Positions 1 to 8,206 of a DNA stretch of 64,000 nt are shown here, in pieces. The translations under genes were made by a program, and so were the position numbers. The DNA is from Flavobacterium tyrosinilyticum (GTDB taxonomy: Bacteria; Bacteroidota; Bacteroidia; Flavobacteriales; Flavobacteriaceae). The number at the start of each line of letters is the position of its first letter. The first letter of the stretch is position 1. Location: the NCBI RefSeq assembly GCF_023656565.1, contig NZ_JAMOKG010000001.1, forward strand, positions 502,456 through 566,455. The letters run 5' to 3'. The notes beneath the pieces were generated by a model. It saw only the letters and a program-made list of their open reading frames with translations. It ran no database searches and was not told where the DNA came from.

Positions 1-1
1 A

Positions 2-199
2 GGCGCTGCAGCTATGTATGTTTTAGCCAACGGAACTTCAATTCCGCAAATGATTCAGCTAGGAATTATTGTTTTAGCTTGTGTTTTTGCAAACACATCT
101 ATTTTGGCACAAATGAAACATAAAGTAGTTTTCAATCTTATAATGCTAAGCGCTTTTTTAAGTTTGTTCTTTATACTTTTAAATAGTTTAATTCTATGA
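2..199 (+). CDS. C-terminal fragment of a polytopic membrane protein (5' end outside window)
   Basis: The frame is open from the first bases of the window, so this is the tail of a longer gene; the methionine at 14 need not be a start. About 65 residues are visible. They form two hydrophobic segments, one around IIVLACVFANTSILA and one at the very C terminus, separated by a short basic stretch (QMKHK), which looks like the last two helices of a multi-pass inner-membrane protein. The stop overlaps the start of the truncated haemoglobin gene in an ATGA arrangement, so the two are probably co-translated and may share a role in oxygen or nitric oxide handling. The family cannot be named from this fragment. 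Confidence 0.6.
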   Translation, partial: GAAAMYVLANGTSIPQMIQLGIIVLACVFANTSILAQMKHKVVFNLIMLSAFLSLFFILLNSLIL

Positions 200-594
200 A
201 AAAACAAATAGACAATAGAGCTGATGTTTCCTTTTTGGTTCATCAGTTTTATGCTAAAATAAGAGCCGATCGAGAAATCGGCTTTTATTTTAATGAAATG
301 ATTTCGGATTGGGATGCTCATCTCGAAAAACTGACTGATTTTTGGGAAACCAATCTATTTGGCGTTCGCAAATACAAAGGAAATCCTCATGCGGTCCACA
401 ATGAAGTTGATGCTCATTTTGACGAAAAAATCACAACAAACGAATTCGGAATCTGGTTGAATCATTGGTTTCAAACTATTGACGAACATTTTGAAGGTGA
501 AAATGCCGAAACATTAAAAAGACGCGCTAGAAAAATGAGCACGTTTTTATACATGAGTATGTTTCAGCACCGTCAAAAAGAAAGTGAAGTTTAA
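196..594 (+). CDS. group III truncated haemoglobin
   Basis: The 132-residue protein has the size and pattern of a group III (P-type) truncated haemoglobin: an N-terminal helix with FLVHQFYAKIR, the FWETNLFGVRKYKGNPHAVH segment that carries the haem-proximal region, and a final helix rich in aromatic residues. Such proteins are soluble cytoplasmic haem proteins linked to oxygen, nitric oxide or peroxide chemistry. The start overlaps the stop of the upstream membrane protein by four bases, which suggests coupled translation. The downstream gene is convergent. Family assignment is firm; the physiological ligand is not known from sequence. Confidence 0.88.
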   Translation: MKKQIDNRADVSFLVHQFYAKIRADREIGFYFNEMISDWDAHLEKLTDFWETNLFGVRKYKGNPHAVHNEVDAHFDEKITTNEFGIWLNHWFQTIDEHFEGENAETLKRRARKMSTFLYMSMFQHRQKESEV

Positions 595-610
595 ATATAA
601 AAATCTTGGG

Positions 611-636
611 TTTGGAATTTGGAATTTGGAATTTTT
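611..636. repeat. three tandem TTTGGAA heptamers followed by a T-run
   Basis: The heptamer TTTGGAA occurs three times in a row and runs into TTTTT in the gap between two convergent genes. The same AATTCCAAATTCC-like wording recurs in other gaps of this window (about 9793-9830, 43448-43499, 50529-50561 and 62690-62708), often as part of a terminator stem. Confidence 0.6.
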
Positions 637-647
637 AAATTGAAATT

Positions 648-1298
648 TTACTTCTCAAAAGCATAAACCAATGTAAACTTACCCTCAAAATTATCTGATT
701 GGACTTCTTGATAATGTACATCAAAATCCTTAATCAGATTATCAAAATGAAGACTTGCCTGCGTTTGGGTTTCTCCTAAAGAAAAGTTGCTCACCTTAAT
801 ATGATCTTTAAAACTGATCCCTTTTTCATTTCTGATTTTAAAGATCGCCTCTTTGGCTCCCCAGATTACGGTAAGTTTTTTTATGTATTCTTCTACAGAT
901 GAAGTATCTAAATAATTACTTTCAAAGTCTGTAAATTTATCTGCAATTCTCTGGATTTTTTCTCGCTGCAATTCCATGTCAATTCCAACCTTTTCATGGC
1001 TTATAATTATCGCCGCAAAATGGTACGAATGTGTAATTGAGATATGATTATCACAATCGAAATAAGGTTTTCCGAATTCATCATAATGCAAATCTTTATC
1101 TGTAAAACCCATTTCCTGAATCAGCATACGAACACTTAAAAAAGCACGCTGATGCATTTGCGATTTCATTCCGTCCAATCTCTTTTGTGTTTTTTCTTTC
1201 AACACCACTTTACTCAATAATTCTTCGAGAGATTCTGTGATTTCCCAAATTAAAATTTTAGTCGTTTCATTGAATTGTATGGTCTGAAATAAAGGCAT
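648..1298 (-). CDS. 4'-phosphopantetheinyl transferase superfamily protein
   Basis: The 216-residue protein shows both signature motifs of the Sfp-type phosphopantetheinyl transferases: GIDME at about residues 105-109, which includes the Mg-binding acidic residues, and WGAKEAIFK at about 146-154. The ISITHS segment just before is also typical. Such enzymes move the 4'-phosphopantetheine arm of CoA onto a carrier-protein serine in fatty acid, polyketide or peptide synthesis. It is a single minus-strand gene convergent with the haemoglobin gene. A possible -7 promoter element (TACCTTTG on the minus strand, 1429-1436) lies inside the inverted-repeat element upstream. Whether this is the housekeeping AcpS-like enzyme or a secondary one cannot be told. 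Confidence 0.88.
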   Translation of the reverse strand: MPLFQTIQFNETTKILIWEITESLEELLSKVVLKEKTQKRLDGMKSQMHQRAFLSVRMLIQEMGFTDKDLHYDEFGKPYFDCDNHISITHSYHFAAIIISHEKVGIDMELQREKIQRIADKFTDFESNYLDTSSVEEYIKKLTVIWGAKEAIFKIRNEKGISFKDHIKVSNFSLGETQTQASLHFDNLIKDFDVHYQEVQSDNFEGKFTLVYAFEK

Positions 1299-1351
1299 TA
1301 CTTTTTAGTTGTAGATTATGAATGGTTAATTATAAATTATTTGGTGGTAAA

Positions 1352-1488
1352 TTTTAAACCATATAAGTCATTTAAGAAATATAACTGTTGGCTTAAAGAA
1401 TGCATAAGTAAATATAAGCAATTCGTGACAAAGGTAATAGTTTCATAATCTTTTTTAAATGAACTTATATTACTTATATGGTTTAAAA
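1352..1488. repeat. MITE-like element with perfect 17-bp inverted ends
   Basis: The outer arms TTTTAAACCATATAAGT (1352-1368) and its exact complement (1472-1488) enclose about 103 bases. Part of the interior also pairs (CATTTAAGAAA on the left, TTTTTTAAATG on the right), and a short extra copy of the TATAAGT word sits on the right. No coding frame is present. A CAAAGGTA sequence at 1429-1436 reads as TACCTTTG on the minus strand and could be the -7 promoter element of the transferase gene. The rest of the 1299-1615 gap holds only the ahcY promoter. Confidence 0.6.
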
Positions 1489-1574
1489 CGATTCAGAAAC
1501 TAACATTCTAGAGATTAAGAAATTAAAGATTTCACAAATCTGACAGAAATTAGTAAAAATAAAAAGCTATTCCT

Positions 1575-1582
1575 TAAATTTG
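1575..1582 (+). promoter_or_regulatory. -7 promoter element of ahcY
   Basis: TAAATTTG matches the Bacteroidota -7 consensus TAnnTTTG and lies 33 bases before the ahcY start codon. No good TTTG -33 element is visible at the usual 17-23 base spacing. Confidence 0.55.
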
Positions 1583-1615
1583 CAAAAAATTTACAATTCT
1601 ACAAATATAATATAA

Positions 1616-2932
1616 ATGAGTACAACGACTACGCCTTACGTGGCTTTCAAAGTAAAAGACATTTCTCTAGCGGCTTGGGGAAGAAAAGAAATTGAACTAG
1701 CTGAAGCTGAAATGCCAGGTTTAATGGCACTTCGTGCTGAATACAAAGACGAACAACCATTAAAAGGTGCTCGTATTGCTGGATGTTTACACATGACGAT
1801 TCAAACTGCTGTTTTAATCGAAACTTTAATTGCTCTGGGTGCAGAAGTTACTTGGTCTTCTTGTAACATTTTCTCTACTCAAGATCAGGCTGCTGCTGCT
1901 ATTGCTGCTGCTGGGATTTCAGTTTACGCTTGGAAAGGTCTTGATGAAGAGTCATTTGACTGGTGTATTGAGCAGACTTTATTTTTTGGTGAAGAAAGAA
2001 AACCATTGAACATGATCTTGGATGATGGTGGAGATTTAACTAACATGGTTATTGATCGTTACCCAGAATTAGTTGCTGGAATTAAAGGTCTTTCTGAAGA
2101 AACTACAACTGGTGTTCACAGACTTTACGAAAGAGTAAAAGCTGGAACTCTTCCAATGCCTGCAATCAACATTAACGACTCTGTTACTAAATCTAAATTT
2201 GATAACAAATACGGTTGTAAAGAATCTGCTGTAGATGCTGTGCGTCGTGCAACTGACTTAATGTTAGCTGGAAAAAGAGTTATCGTTTGCGGATACGGTG
2301 ATGTTGGAAAAGGAACTGCTGCTTCTTTTAGAGGTGCTGGTTCTATTGTAACAGTTACTGAAATCGATCCAATCTGTGCTTTACAAGCTGCAATGGACGG
2401 TTATGAAGTTAAAAAATTAAACACTGTAATTGCTAATGCTGATATCATCATTACAACTACAGGAAATAAAGATATCGTTCTTGGAGAGCACTTCGAGCAA
2501 ATGAAAGACAAAACTGTTGTTTGTAACATCGGTCACTTCGATAACGAAATCGACATGGCTTGGTTAAACAAAAACCACGGTGCATCTAAAATCGAAATCA
2601 AACCTCAGGTTGATAAATACAACATCAACGGTAAAGATATCATTATCTTGGCTGAAGGTCGTTTAGTAAACCTTGGTTGTGCTACAGGTCACCCAAGTTT
2701 TGTAATGAGTAACTCATTTACAAACCAGACTTTGGCTCAAATCGAATTATGGAACAACAGCGCAGCTTACAAAAATGAAGTTTATATGTTACCAAAACAT
2801 TTAGATGAAAAAGTTGCTGCTTTACACTTGGCTAAATTAGGTGTTGAACTTGAAGTTCTAAGAGAAGATCAAGCTGCTTACATCGGTGTTGAAGTTCAAG
2901 GTCCATTTAAACCAGAGTACTACAGATACTAA
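1616..2932 (+). CDS. ahcY: adenosylhomocysteinase (SAH hydrolase)
   Basis: The enzyme reversibly hydrolyses S-adenosylhomocysteine to adenosine and homocysteine, clearing the by-product of SAM-dependent methylation. At 438 residues it has the family's usual length. Visible landmarks are the substrate-domain segment [16 protein letters not shown], the NAD-binding loop GYGDVGKG at residues 226-233, and the conserved C-terminal KPEYYRY tail that reaches into the neighbouring subunit's cofactor site. The cytosolic homotetramer uses bound NAD. The gene stands alone between its own promoter and a strong terminator. Codon use is smoother and less AT-rich at third positions than in neighbouring genes, as expected for a highly expressed gene. 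Confidence 0.98.
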   Translation: MSTTTTPYVAFKVKDISLAAWGRKEIELAEAEMPGLMALRAEYKDEQPLKGARIAGCLHMTIQTAVLIETLIALGAEVTWSSCNIFSTQDQAAAAIAAAGISVYAWKGLDEESFDWCIEQTLFFGEERKPLNMILDDGGDLTNMVIDRYPELVAGIKGLSEETTTGVHRLYERVKAGTLPMPAININDSVTKSKFDNKYGCKESAVDAVRRATDLMLAGKRVIVCGYGDVGKGTAASFRGAGSIVTVTEIDPICALQAAMDGYEVKKLNTVIANADIIITTTGNKDIVLGEHFEQMKDKTVVCNIGHFDNEIDMAWLNKNHGASKIEIKPQVDKYNINGKDIIILAEGRLVNLGCATGHPSFVMSNSFTNQTLAQIELWNNSAAYKNEVYMLPKHLDEKVAALHLAKLGVELEVLREDQAAYIGVEVQGPFKPEYYRY

Positions 2933-2984
2933 TATATTTTAGATTGAAGATTTCTGATTTTAGATTTCTTTAATTACATATTTC

Positions 2985-3020
2985 AAACCCGACAGGTTTT
3001 AAAAAATCTGTCGGGTTTTC
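2985..3020 (+). terminator. rho-independent terminator after ahcY
   Basis: An 11-bp perfect stem (AAACCCGACAG at 2985-2995 with CTGTCGGGTTT at 3008-3018) has a 12-base A/T loop and is followed by T-rich sequence. Confidence 0.85.
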
Positions 3021-3138
3021 TGTTTTTATGCTTCAGTAAAAAAACATTTCTCTCAAAAAATTGTACTTTTATAAATATCTGCTTACTTTTAATAACCAGA
3101 ATAAGAATCTATTTATCAAATACTTAAATAGTAAAAAA

Positions 3139-5457
3139 TTGAAAAAAACATCTTATTTATTAGTCTTCTTATTTTTATTAACCCTTCCGCACTTTCTTTT
3201 CTCTCAGGAAAAAAAACCTAAAGTTGTATTAGTATTAAGCGGTGGCGGTGCAAAAGGAATTGCACATATTCCTCTTTTACAGAAGTTAGACTCTCTTCAC
3301 ATCGTTCCAGATCTTATTGTTGGAAACAGTATGGGAAGCATTATAGGTGGTTTATATGCAATGGGATATTCTGGTGACAGCATAGAAAAAATTACCAAAG
3401 ATATTTATTGGGATAAACTCCTAGGCGGAGGACAGGCGCTTCGATCCGTAAGTGCCGAAGAAAAAAGAGAATTTCAACGGTATTTAGTCGGAATAGGTGT
3501 TAAAGACGGGAAACTTAACAGCATTGGTTCTTTGTTAAATGATCAAAATCTAAGAGAATACCTTTCCGAATTGACTTTCCCTGTATACAATGTTAAAGAT
3601 TTTGACAGTCTCCCAATTCCCTTTAGAGCCATGGCTACAGACTTGGTCGAAGGAAAAGAAGTTATTTTAAGTAAAGGAAGTTTATCCTACGCTATGCGCG
3701 CCAGTATGTCGCTGCCTGCTATCTTCAAACCAATGCCATACGGAAAAACAGTTTTGGTAGACGGTGGAGTATTGAATAATTTTCCAACAGATGTTGCCAA
3801 ACAAATGGGTGCCGACATTATTATTGGAAGTGACGTCGGAGGCGGAATGGAACCTGTAGATAAGCTAAATAATCTTATGACCATATTAATGCAGACCAGT
3901 ATGTTCCCGAGCAACATTAAAAATCCTGCAAATCGTGATTTATGCAACATATTGGTAGATCACTTACCCAATCTCCGCTTCTCAACAGCCGATTTTGCCG
4001 ATAGTAACGAAATTTACAAGGATGGAAAAATAGCAACAAATCAAAATCTCCCAGCTTTAATTGCTCTTTCAGAAAAATTAAAAGGATTTCAGCAGCGAAC
4101 GCATAAATTGCCTGATATGCCAAATGATTTTGTTCTAGACACGATTGTTTATAAAAAAATAAGCCCTGAAAATATGCCACTGGTTGTCGGAAGAGCCAAT
4201 CTTAAAACCCATGTAAAATATACTACCAAAGATTTAATTGCAGGCATTAACAGAGCAATGGGAACCAATCTTTTTGATGAGATTACGTACAGTTATTTCA
4301 TCCAAGACGGTGATAAATTAGGCATTACATTGTTTGGTTTTGAACGTGCCAAAAACCAATTAAATACATCTGTACATTATGATACGTATAGAGGTGTTGG
4401 AATCATTTTTAACTACACTGGAAGAAACGTCTTGGCCGATGCTTCACGCCTTTTAATAACTGCCGATATTGCCGAACAGCCAAAAGCCAGAATCAATTAT
4501 CAGAAAAATTTTGGCGGCCATAGAGAATGGTGGTGGGCAACTGAAGCTTATGGAGCTTTCCTGCGCCAAGAAATTTATATAAACGGTAAAGCATCAGACA
4601 ATATACTCTATAATACTTTTGAATTCAAAAATGAGGTAAACAGAAATATAAATTCTCTGAAAAGCTATGTAGGCTTTGGCCTAAATTATAGCTACACGAA
4701 TTTAAAACCAAAATACGACAGAGAATACAACCCTAATTCTGTAAGCATTAACAGCTACAACTTTAACAACATCGAATTCAACCTGCATTACTCTTATAAT
4801 GACATGGATAAGGTTTTCTTTGCCACAAACGGAACCATCATAAAATCAAACGTGGCACGGTCATTTCTTACCGATCTCAATGCCGCATTTTCTGATCCAG
4901 ACTTAACACGTGTTTCTGGCTCAACAAATGGCTACACCAAATTTGGTTTTACCTACGAAAAAAGATTGCCTATAAAAAAGAAAATTACAGGAATCGTTGG
5001 CTTTGATTCTTATTTTATTTTTCAAGACAAACTTAAACATGACGATATTCCATTTTCAGGATTTGGTTATGCTGCAAAATATTTCATAGGCGGCATTATA
5101 CCTAGTTCTGGCAGCAATCGCTTCTCCTTTGCTGGACTCCATGAAGACGAACTTAATGTTACACAGTATATGAGTGTTAAACTTGCATCTCAGATCAATC
5201 TAATCGGAAAAATTTATCTTACCCCTCATTTCAATCTCGCCACTGTCGGTTTTGATAGCTTTAATGAATATTTAAAACACGCCTTCAATCCAAAAGGAAA
5301 GTGGGACGACAATATCGAGACCAGCCTCGTAATATCGGGAGGCGCTGCAATTTCCTATCAATCCATTTTAGGTCCAATTCATTTTGACACTTCATGGATC
5401 AACAATATCGACAAAGTGCGATTATTTTTTAGCGTTGGATTATCCCTTAATCCTTAA
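3139..5457 (+). CDS. patatin-like phospholipase with Omp85/BamA-like C-terminal barrel
   Basis: The N-terminal domain is a patatin-type lipid acyl hydrolase: GGGAKG oxyanion hole at residues 35-40, nucleophile serine in GNSMG (S64), and the dyad aspartate in DGG (D208). A POTRA-like segment follows (around the NLKTHVKYTTKDLIAG stretch). The last half is alternating aromatic beta-strands ending in GLSLNP, like an Omp85 outer-membrane barrel, so the whole resembles the PlpD/type Vd architecture. I chose the TTG at 3139 because it gives a clean signal peptide (MKKTSYLLVFLFLLTLPHFLFSQ region, cut after FSQ). An in-frame TTG at 3061 would add 26 residues ahead of it. No AUG start is available nearby. 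Confidence 0.85.
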   Translation: MKKTSYLLVFLFLLTLPHFLFSQEKKPKVVLVLSGGGAKGIAHIPLLQKLDSLHIVPDLIVGNSMGSIIGGLYAMGYSGDSIEKITKDIYWDKLLGGGQALRSVSAEEKREFQRYLVGIGVKDGKLNSIGSLLNDQNLREYLSELTFPVYNVKDFDSLPIPFRAMATDLVEGKEVILSKGSLSYAMRASMSLPAIFKPMPYGKTVLVDGGVLNNFPTDVAKQMGADIIIGSDVGGGMEPVDKLNNLMTILMQTSMFPSNIKNPANRDLCNILVDHLPNLRFSTADFADSNEIYKDGKIATNQNLPALIALSEKLKGFQQRTHKLPDMPNDFVLDTIVYKKISPENMPLVVGRANLKTHVKYTTKDLIAGINRAMGTNLFDEITYSYFIQDGDKLGITLFGFERAKNQLNTSVHYDTYRGVGIIFNYTGRNVLADASRLLITADIAEQPKARINYQKNFGGHREWWWATEAYGAFLRQEIYINGKASDNILYNTFEFKNEVNRNINSLKSYVGFGLNYSYTNLKPKYDREYNPNSVSINSYNFNNIEFNLHYSYNDMDKVFFATNGTIIKSNVARSFLTDLNAAFSDPDLTRVSGSTNGYTKFGFTYEKRLPIKKKITGIVGFDSYFIFQDKLKHDDIPFSGFGYAAKYFIGGIIPSSGSNRFSFAGLHEDELNVTQYMSVKLASQINLIGKIYLTPHFNLATVGFDSFNEYLKHAFNPKGKWDDNIETSLVISGGAAISYQSILGPIHFDTSWINNIDKVRLFFSVGLSLNP

Positions 5458-5524
5458 AAGAAAAACCTAACGCTTAAACTTGAAACCTGAAACTTGAAAC
5501 AAAAAAACAATCTGGGCGTGCCAC

Positions 5525-5609
5525 CATCCCGATAAGAGGGCAAAAATACTTTATGCTCATTCGCCCTCTTATCGGGATGCTGTCGGGCTATCCGTGCTAC
5601 TTTGGTAGC
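5525..5609. repeat. intergenic hairpin element (17-bp stem plus small hairpin)
   Basis: CATCCCGATAAGAGGGC (5525-5541) pairs perfectly with GCCCTCTTATCGGGATG (5563-5579) over a 21-base loop. Directly after it, GGGCTATCCGT leads into a second hairpin, GCTAC-TTTG-GTAGC (5596-5609), and then CTCCTATCCCTC. The GCTATCCGT...hairpin...ACTCCTATC arrangement resembles the inverted form of the element at 56165-56248. There is no T-run, so a plain terminator role is unlikely. The rest of the 5458-5724 gap holds only the promoter described next. Confidence 0.55.
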
Positions 5610-5685
5610 CTACTCCTATCCCTCACGCTCACGTAGATCAAGAACGACTTAATTTAACAAGACATTTACAAGGTTTTTAATTTAT

Positions 5686-5709
5686 AGCTTTAAATTTGAA
5701 CTTAAAGCT
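5686..5709 (+). promoter_or_regulatory. -7 element inside an 8-bp inverted repeat
   Basis: TAAATTTG (5691-5698) fits the -7 consensus. AGCTTTAA (5686-5693) and TTAAAGCT (5702-5709) form an inverted repeat around it, so an operator overlapping the promoter is possible. It lies just upstream of the gene at 5725. Confidence 0.4.
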
Positions 5710-5724
5710 TTTAAAATTCAAAAA

Positions 5725-6009
5725 ATGATCGAAAAAATTTCCTGCGACATACACGGCTCAAAAGAAATGTCTTTTACCTGCATTCATATCGCAACTGCAA
5801 TAGATTCAAAAAACCAAGTTGGATTTTTCTATTCAGAAGCCGAGGAAGATCTCCCACAAATTGCTTGGTGTGGTTCTTGCGAACAATATCTTTTGGATAA
5901 CGAAGAAGAATGGACAGAAACTTTTCAATCTCTTGCCGATTTTAAAATGTTATGTTCTGATTGTTTTGAAGAAGCAAGAAACAACGAAACAGAAGTTCAT
6001 ATTCGATAA
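5725..6009 (+). CDS. small cysteine-containing hypothetical protein
   Basis: I do not recognise the family. The 94-residue acidic protein has one CxxC-type pair near the middle (CGSC) and another near the end (CSDC), plus early C and H residues (CDIHG, CIHIA). A zinc-binding fold, treble-clef or ribbon-like, is therefore likely. There is no signal peptide or membrane segment. Eleven bases after its stop comes the secreted WG-repeat protein, so the two are probably one transcript. Confidence 0.6.
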   Translation: MIEKISCDIHGSKEMSFTCIHIATAIDSKNQVGFFYSEAEEDLPQIAWCGSCEQYLLDNEEEWTETFQSLADFKMLCSDCFEEARNNETEVHIR

Positions 6010-6019
6010 ATCCATTTTC

Positions 6020-7099
6020 ATGAAAAAAATCCTTATCCTCATTCTATTCTTTCTCTTTAATTCTTTAACATTTGCTCAAAGCAATGACATCTGGACTGCA
6101 TTTCCTAACAAAGACACTACATTAACCGGGTTTAAAGACAAAAATGGTGTAATCAAAATAGAACCCAAGTTTAGTGGTTTTACCATTGCACGCAAATTCG
6201 AAAATATAATTGCTGTTACTGAAGAAGAAAACGGCAAATGGAACAGCTATTATTTAACCAAACAAGGAAAGATTGTCGGGCAAGATAGTCTGTATGTATT
6301 TGATAATGGTCCAGACTGCGAAAACGAAGGTTTTATAAGATTCACAGATCGTAAAACTGATAAAATGGGAGTATTTAATGCCGCAGGAAAAATTACAATT
6401 CCAGCAGAATACAGTGCCTTAACCAAAGTAAGAAACGGAATGATTACGGCTTTGAAAGACGCCAAAAAGCAACAAGATGGAGAACACTTTTTCTTGACAG
6501 GAGGAAAAGAATTTTTAATCGATATCAACAACAAAGTCCTTATTGAAAATTTCTCCTACAATGATGAGCTGAATTTTTACTCTTTAGAGAAGTCCAAAGA
6601 ACCCAGCAAAGATCCAACAAGAGACAGTTTTCTTGGAGTTGATGGACAATATTATTCTTTCATTAATTTTGATAAAGAGTTTAAATATTGGTTAGAAAAC
6701 ATTCTACTTAAGGACTTATCTAAACCCAATTTAGAAAAACATTCCTTCGATAAAATCACCTATTGGAAAGAACCAGACGGCTGGATAAATGCTTCGAAAA
6801 CCATATTCATTAATCAAAATTATACCTATTTAAAACTAAAACTTCAGGAGCTTAAAAATCCAAAAACAGATTATTTTATTTCTTCTGGCGGATTAAATCA
6901 GTTTATTTTTGAATCAAGTGAATACGACATTTATTTCAACAATTGCAATGAATCTAAAGATTGGATTTACCCAACAATGGATATTGTTATCAACCCAAAA
7001 AAGCAAACCGATCGCGGGCAAGATCATTTTGAATTTCTAAGAACAGAAAACGGATATAAGTTGATCAGTGTTTCTTCCAGAACAGATAATCTTAAATAA
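6020..7099 (+). CDS. secreted WG-repeat-like protein
   Basis: The start at 6020 gives a standard signal peptide (MKKILILILFFLFNSLTFAQ); the frame is open further upstream but overlaps the preceding gene. The first half has WG-repeat-like units, in which a short beta segment of the form G.KD..G...I.P.Y is repeated (GFKDKNGVIKIEPKFSGF, then MGVFNAAGKITIPAEYSAL). Such repeats form beta structures in many Bacteroidota exported proteins of unknown role. The second half (about residues 180-360) matches nothing I recognise. Probably periplasmic or secreted; 360 residues. Confidence 0.7.
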   Translation: MKKILILILFFLFNSLTFAQSNDIWTAFPNKDTTLTGFKDKNGVIKIEPKFSGFTIARKFENIIAVTEEENGKWNSYYLTKQGKIVGQDSLYVFDNGPDCENEGFIRFTDRKTDKMGVFNAAGKITIPAEYSALTKVRNGMITALKDAKKQQDGEHFFLTGGKEFLIDINNKVLIENFSYNDELNFYSLEKSKEPSKDPTRDSFLGVDGQYYSFINFDKEFKYWLENILLKDLSKPNLEKHSFDKITYWKEPDGWINASKTIFINQNYTYLKLKLQELKNPKTDYFISSGGLNQFIFESSEYDIYFNNCNESKDWIYPTMDIVINPKKQTDRGQDHFEFLRTENGYKLISVSSRTDNLK

Positions 7100-7165
7100 T
7101 TATTGGAATTTACATTTTTTTGTAAGAATATTTTCTACTTTTGCAAAATTATAAAATCTAAATTA

Positions 7166-7753
7166 ATGTGGTATAGTAAATTGAATTTTTACGACAAACA
7201 ACAATCTTTAACAGAAAAAGATTCTATAAAATTTGAATGGAAAAAAATGCTTCCAGATGAATTTTATTTGCCCAAGGAACTATTAGAATTATTAGAATTT
7301 TCTAATGGCGGAGGAATAATAAACGGTGATAGGGAGTTTGGTTATTTTTCATTAGCGGAAATTGAAACTTTTTATAATGAATATCAATTTCCTATATATG
7401 TTCCATTATTTTTACCTATTGCATTTAATGGAGGAGGAATCTTTTATGCTTATGATTTCAGAAACCCAATTAATATAAATATTGTTGCGGTTAGTTCTGG
7501 TGATTTAGATTATGAAAGCTCTATAATTATAGGTAAAACATTAAATGAAGTACTAAATAAAACAAATAATATAGAAGATGAATTATATCATTCTCCTAAA
7601 ATACCAATAAATAATTCTTTAATAAAATTAACACAACTTCGTATTCAACTTAAAGAAGTAAATGAAAATAAAAGTAAAATGAATACAAAAGAATATTTAC
7701 TAACAAAAAGAAAGTTAGAAAAAGAAATTAAGGAATTTAATAAAGAAATTTAG
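7166..7753 (+). CDS. SMI1/KNR4 (SUKH)-like protein
   Basis: The 195-residue product has features of the SUKH superfamily: an early LPKELLELLEFSNGGGII segment, an FGYFSLAEIETF segment and a later FAFNGGG/YAYDF-like stretch (PIAFNGGGIFYAYDF). The C-terminal 60 residues are lysine- and glutamate-rich and probably coiled-coil. SUKH proteins are common immunity proteins against nuclease or deaminase toxins, but many stand alone as here. I use the ATG at 7166 rather than 7103 because a TAnnTTTG -7 element (TACTTTTG, 7136-7143) lies between them. The gene is more AT-rich than its neighbours. No toxin partner is visible nearby. Confidence 0.65.
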   Translation: MWYSKLNFYDKQQSLTEKDSIKFEWKKMLPDEFYLPKELLELLEFSNGGGIINGDREFGYFSLAEIETFYNEYQFPIYVPLFLPIAFNGGGIFYAYDFRNPININIVAVSSGDLDYESSIIIGKTLNEVLNKTNNIEDELYHSPKIPINNSLIKLTQLRIQLKEVNENKSKMNTKEYLLTKRKLEKEIKEFNKEI

Positions 7754-7784
7754 CAACATTTTACGTTTCCCTACATACAAAACC

Positions 7785-7792
7785 TAAATTTG
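7785..7792 (+). promoter_or_regulatory. -7 promoter element of the SMR gene
   Basis: TAAATTTG matches TAnnTTTG and lies 15 bases before the start codon at 7808, giving a very short leader. A weak TTACG at 7761-7765 sits at about the right distance for a -33 element. Confidence 0.45.
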
Positions 7793-7807
7793 TAAAAAAC
7801 GGAAACC

Positions 7808-8140
7808 ATGAAGAATTTTTTATTTTTATTTATTGCCATTGTCTTTGAAATTGTTGCTACTACAGCCTTAAAAAAATCACAAGAATTCACTAAACTAATT
7901 CCAAGCATTATAACTATTATTGGCTATTGTGGCGCATTTTACTGTTTAAGTTTTGCCGTTAGAACTATTCCCGTTGGTTTTGCTTACGCTATTTGGTCAG
8001 GAGTTGGAATTGTTTTAATCACGATCGTTGGCGCCATTTTCTTTAAAGAAATTCCAGATTTGCCAGCTATTATTGGTCTTGCATTGATTGTAATTGGTGT
8101 TATTGTAATTAATGTTTTTTCTAAAACTACGGCTCATTAA
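7808..8140 (+). CDS. SMR-family multidrug efflux protein
   Basis: At 110 residues with four predicted transmembrane helices this is a small multidrug resistance transporter (EmrE/QacE/SugE type), a proton-coupled antiporter acting as a dual-topology dimer in the inner membrane. The helix-1 glutamate that binds substrate and protons is present in AIVFEIVATTALKKS (E14), and the helix-3 signature YAIWSGVGIV is intact. It is a single gene. Substrates may be quaternary cations or guanidinium; sequence alone does not decide between QacE-like and SugE-like members. Confidence 0.9.
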   Translation: MKNFLFLFIAIVFEIVATTALKKSQEFTKLIPSIITIIGYCGAFYCLSFAVRTIPVGFAYAIWSGVGIVLITIVGAIFFKEIPDLPAIIGLALIVIGVIVINVFSKTTAH

Positions 8141-8142
8141 TC

Positions 8143-8189
8143 AAAACAATGATAGTATCATTTGATACTATCAAATTTTACATTGTTTT
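8143..8189. repeat. nested palindrome between SMR and GNAT genes
   Basis: TGATAGTATCA (8150-8160) and TGATACTATCA (8163-8173) are 11-bp inverted arms with a two-base spacer. An outer pair AAAACAATG (8143-8151) and CATTGTTTT (8181-8189) flanks them. It could be an operator for the GNAT gene or a terminator of the SMR gene. Confidence 0.55.
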
Positions 8190-8206
8190 AAAAATCAAAC
8201 CATTAT

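Noticed and set aside
1352..1615. SAH or SAM riboswitch upstream of ahcY
   Set aside because: The leader between the -7 box and the start is only about 30 bases, and the upstream palindrome is AT-rich and symmetric like a MITE, with no riboswitch core seen.
5819..6019. N-terminal extension of the WG-repeat protein
   Set aside because: It overlaps the Cys-rich protein gene in another frame, and the ATG at 6020 gives a proper signal peptide.
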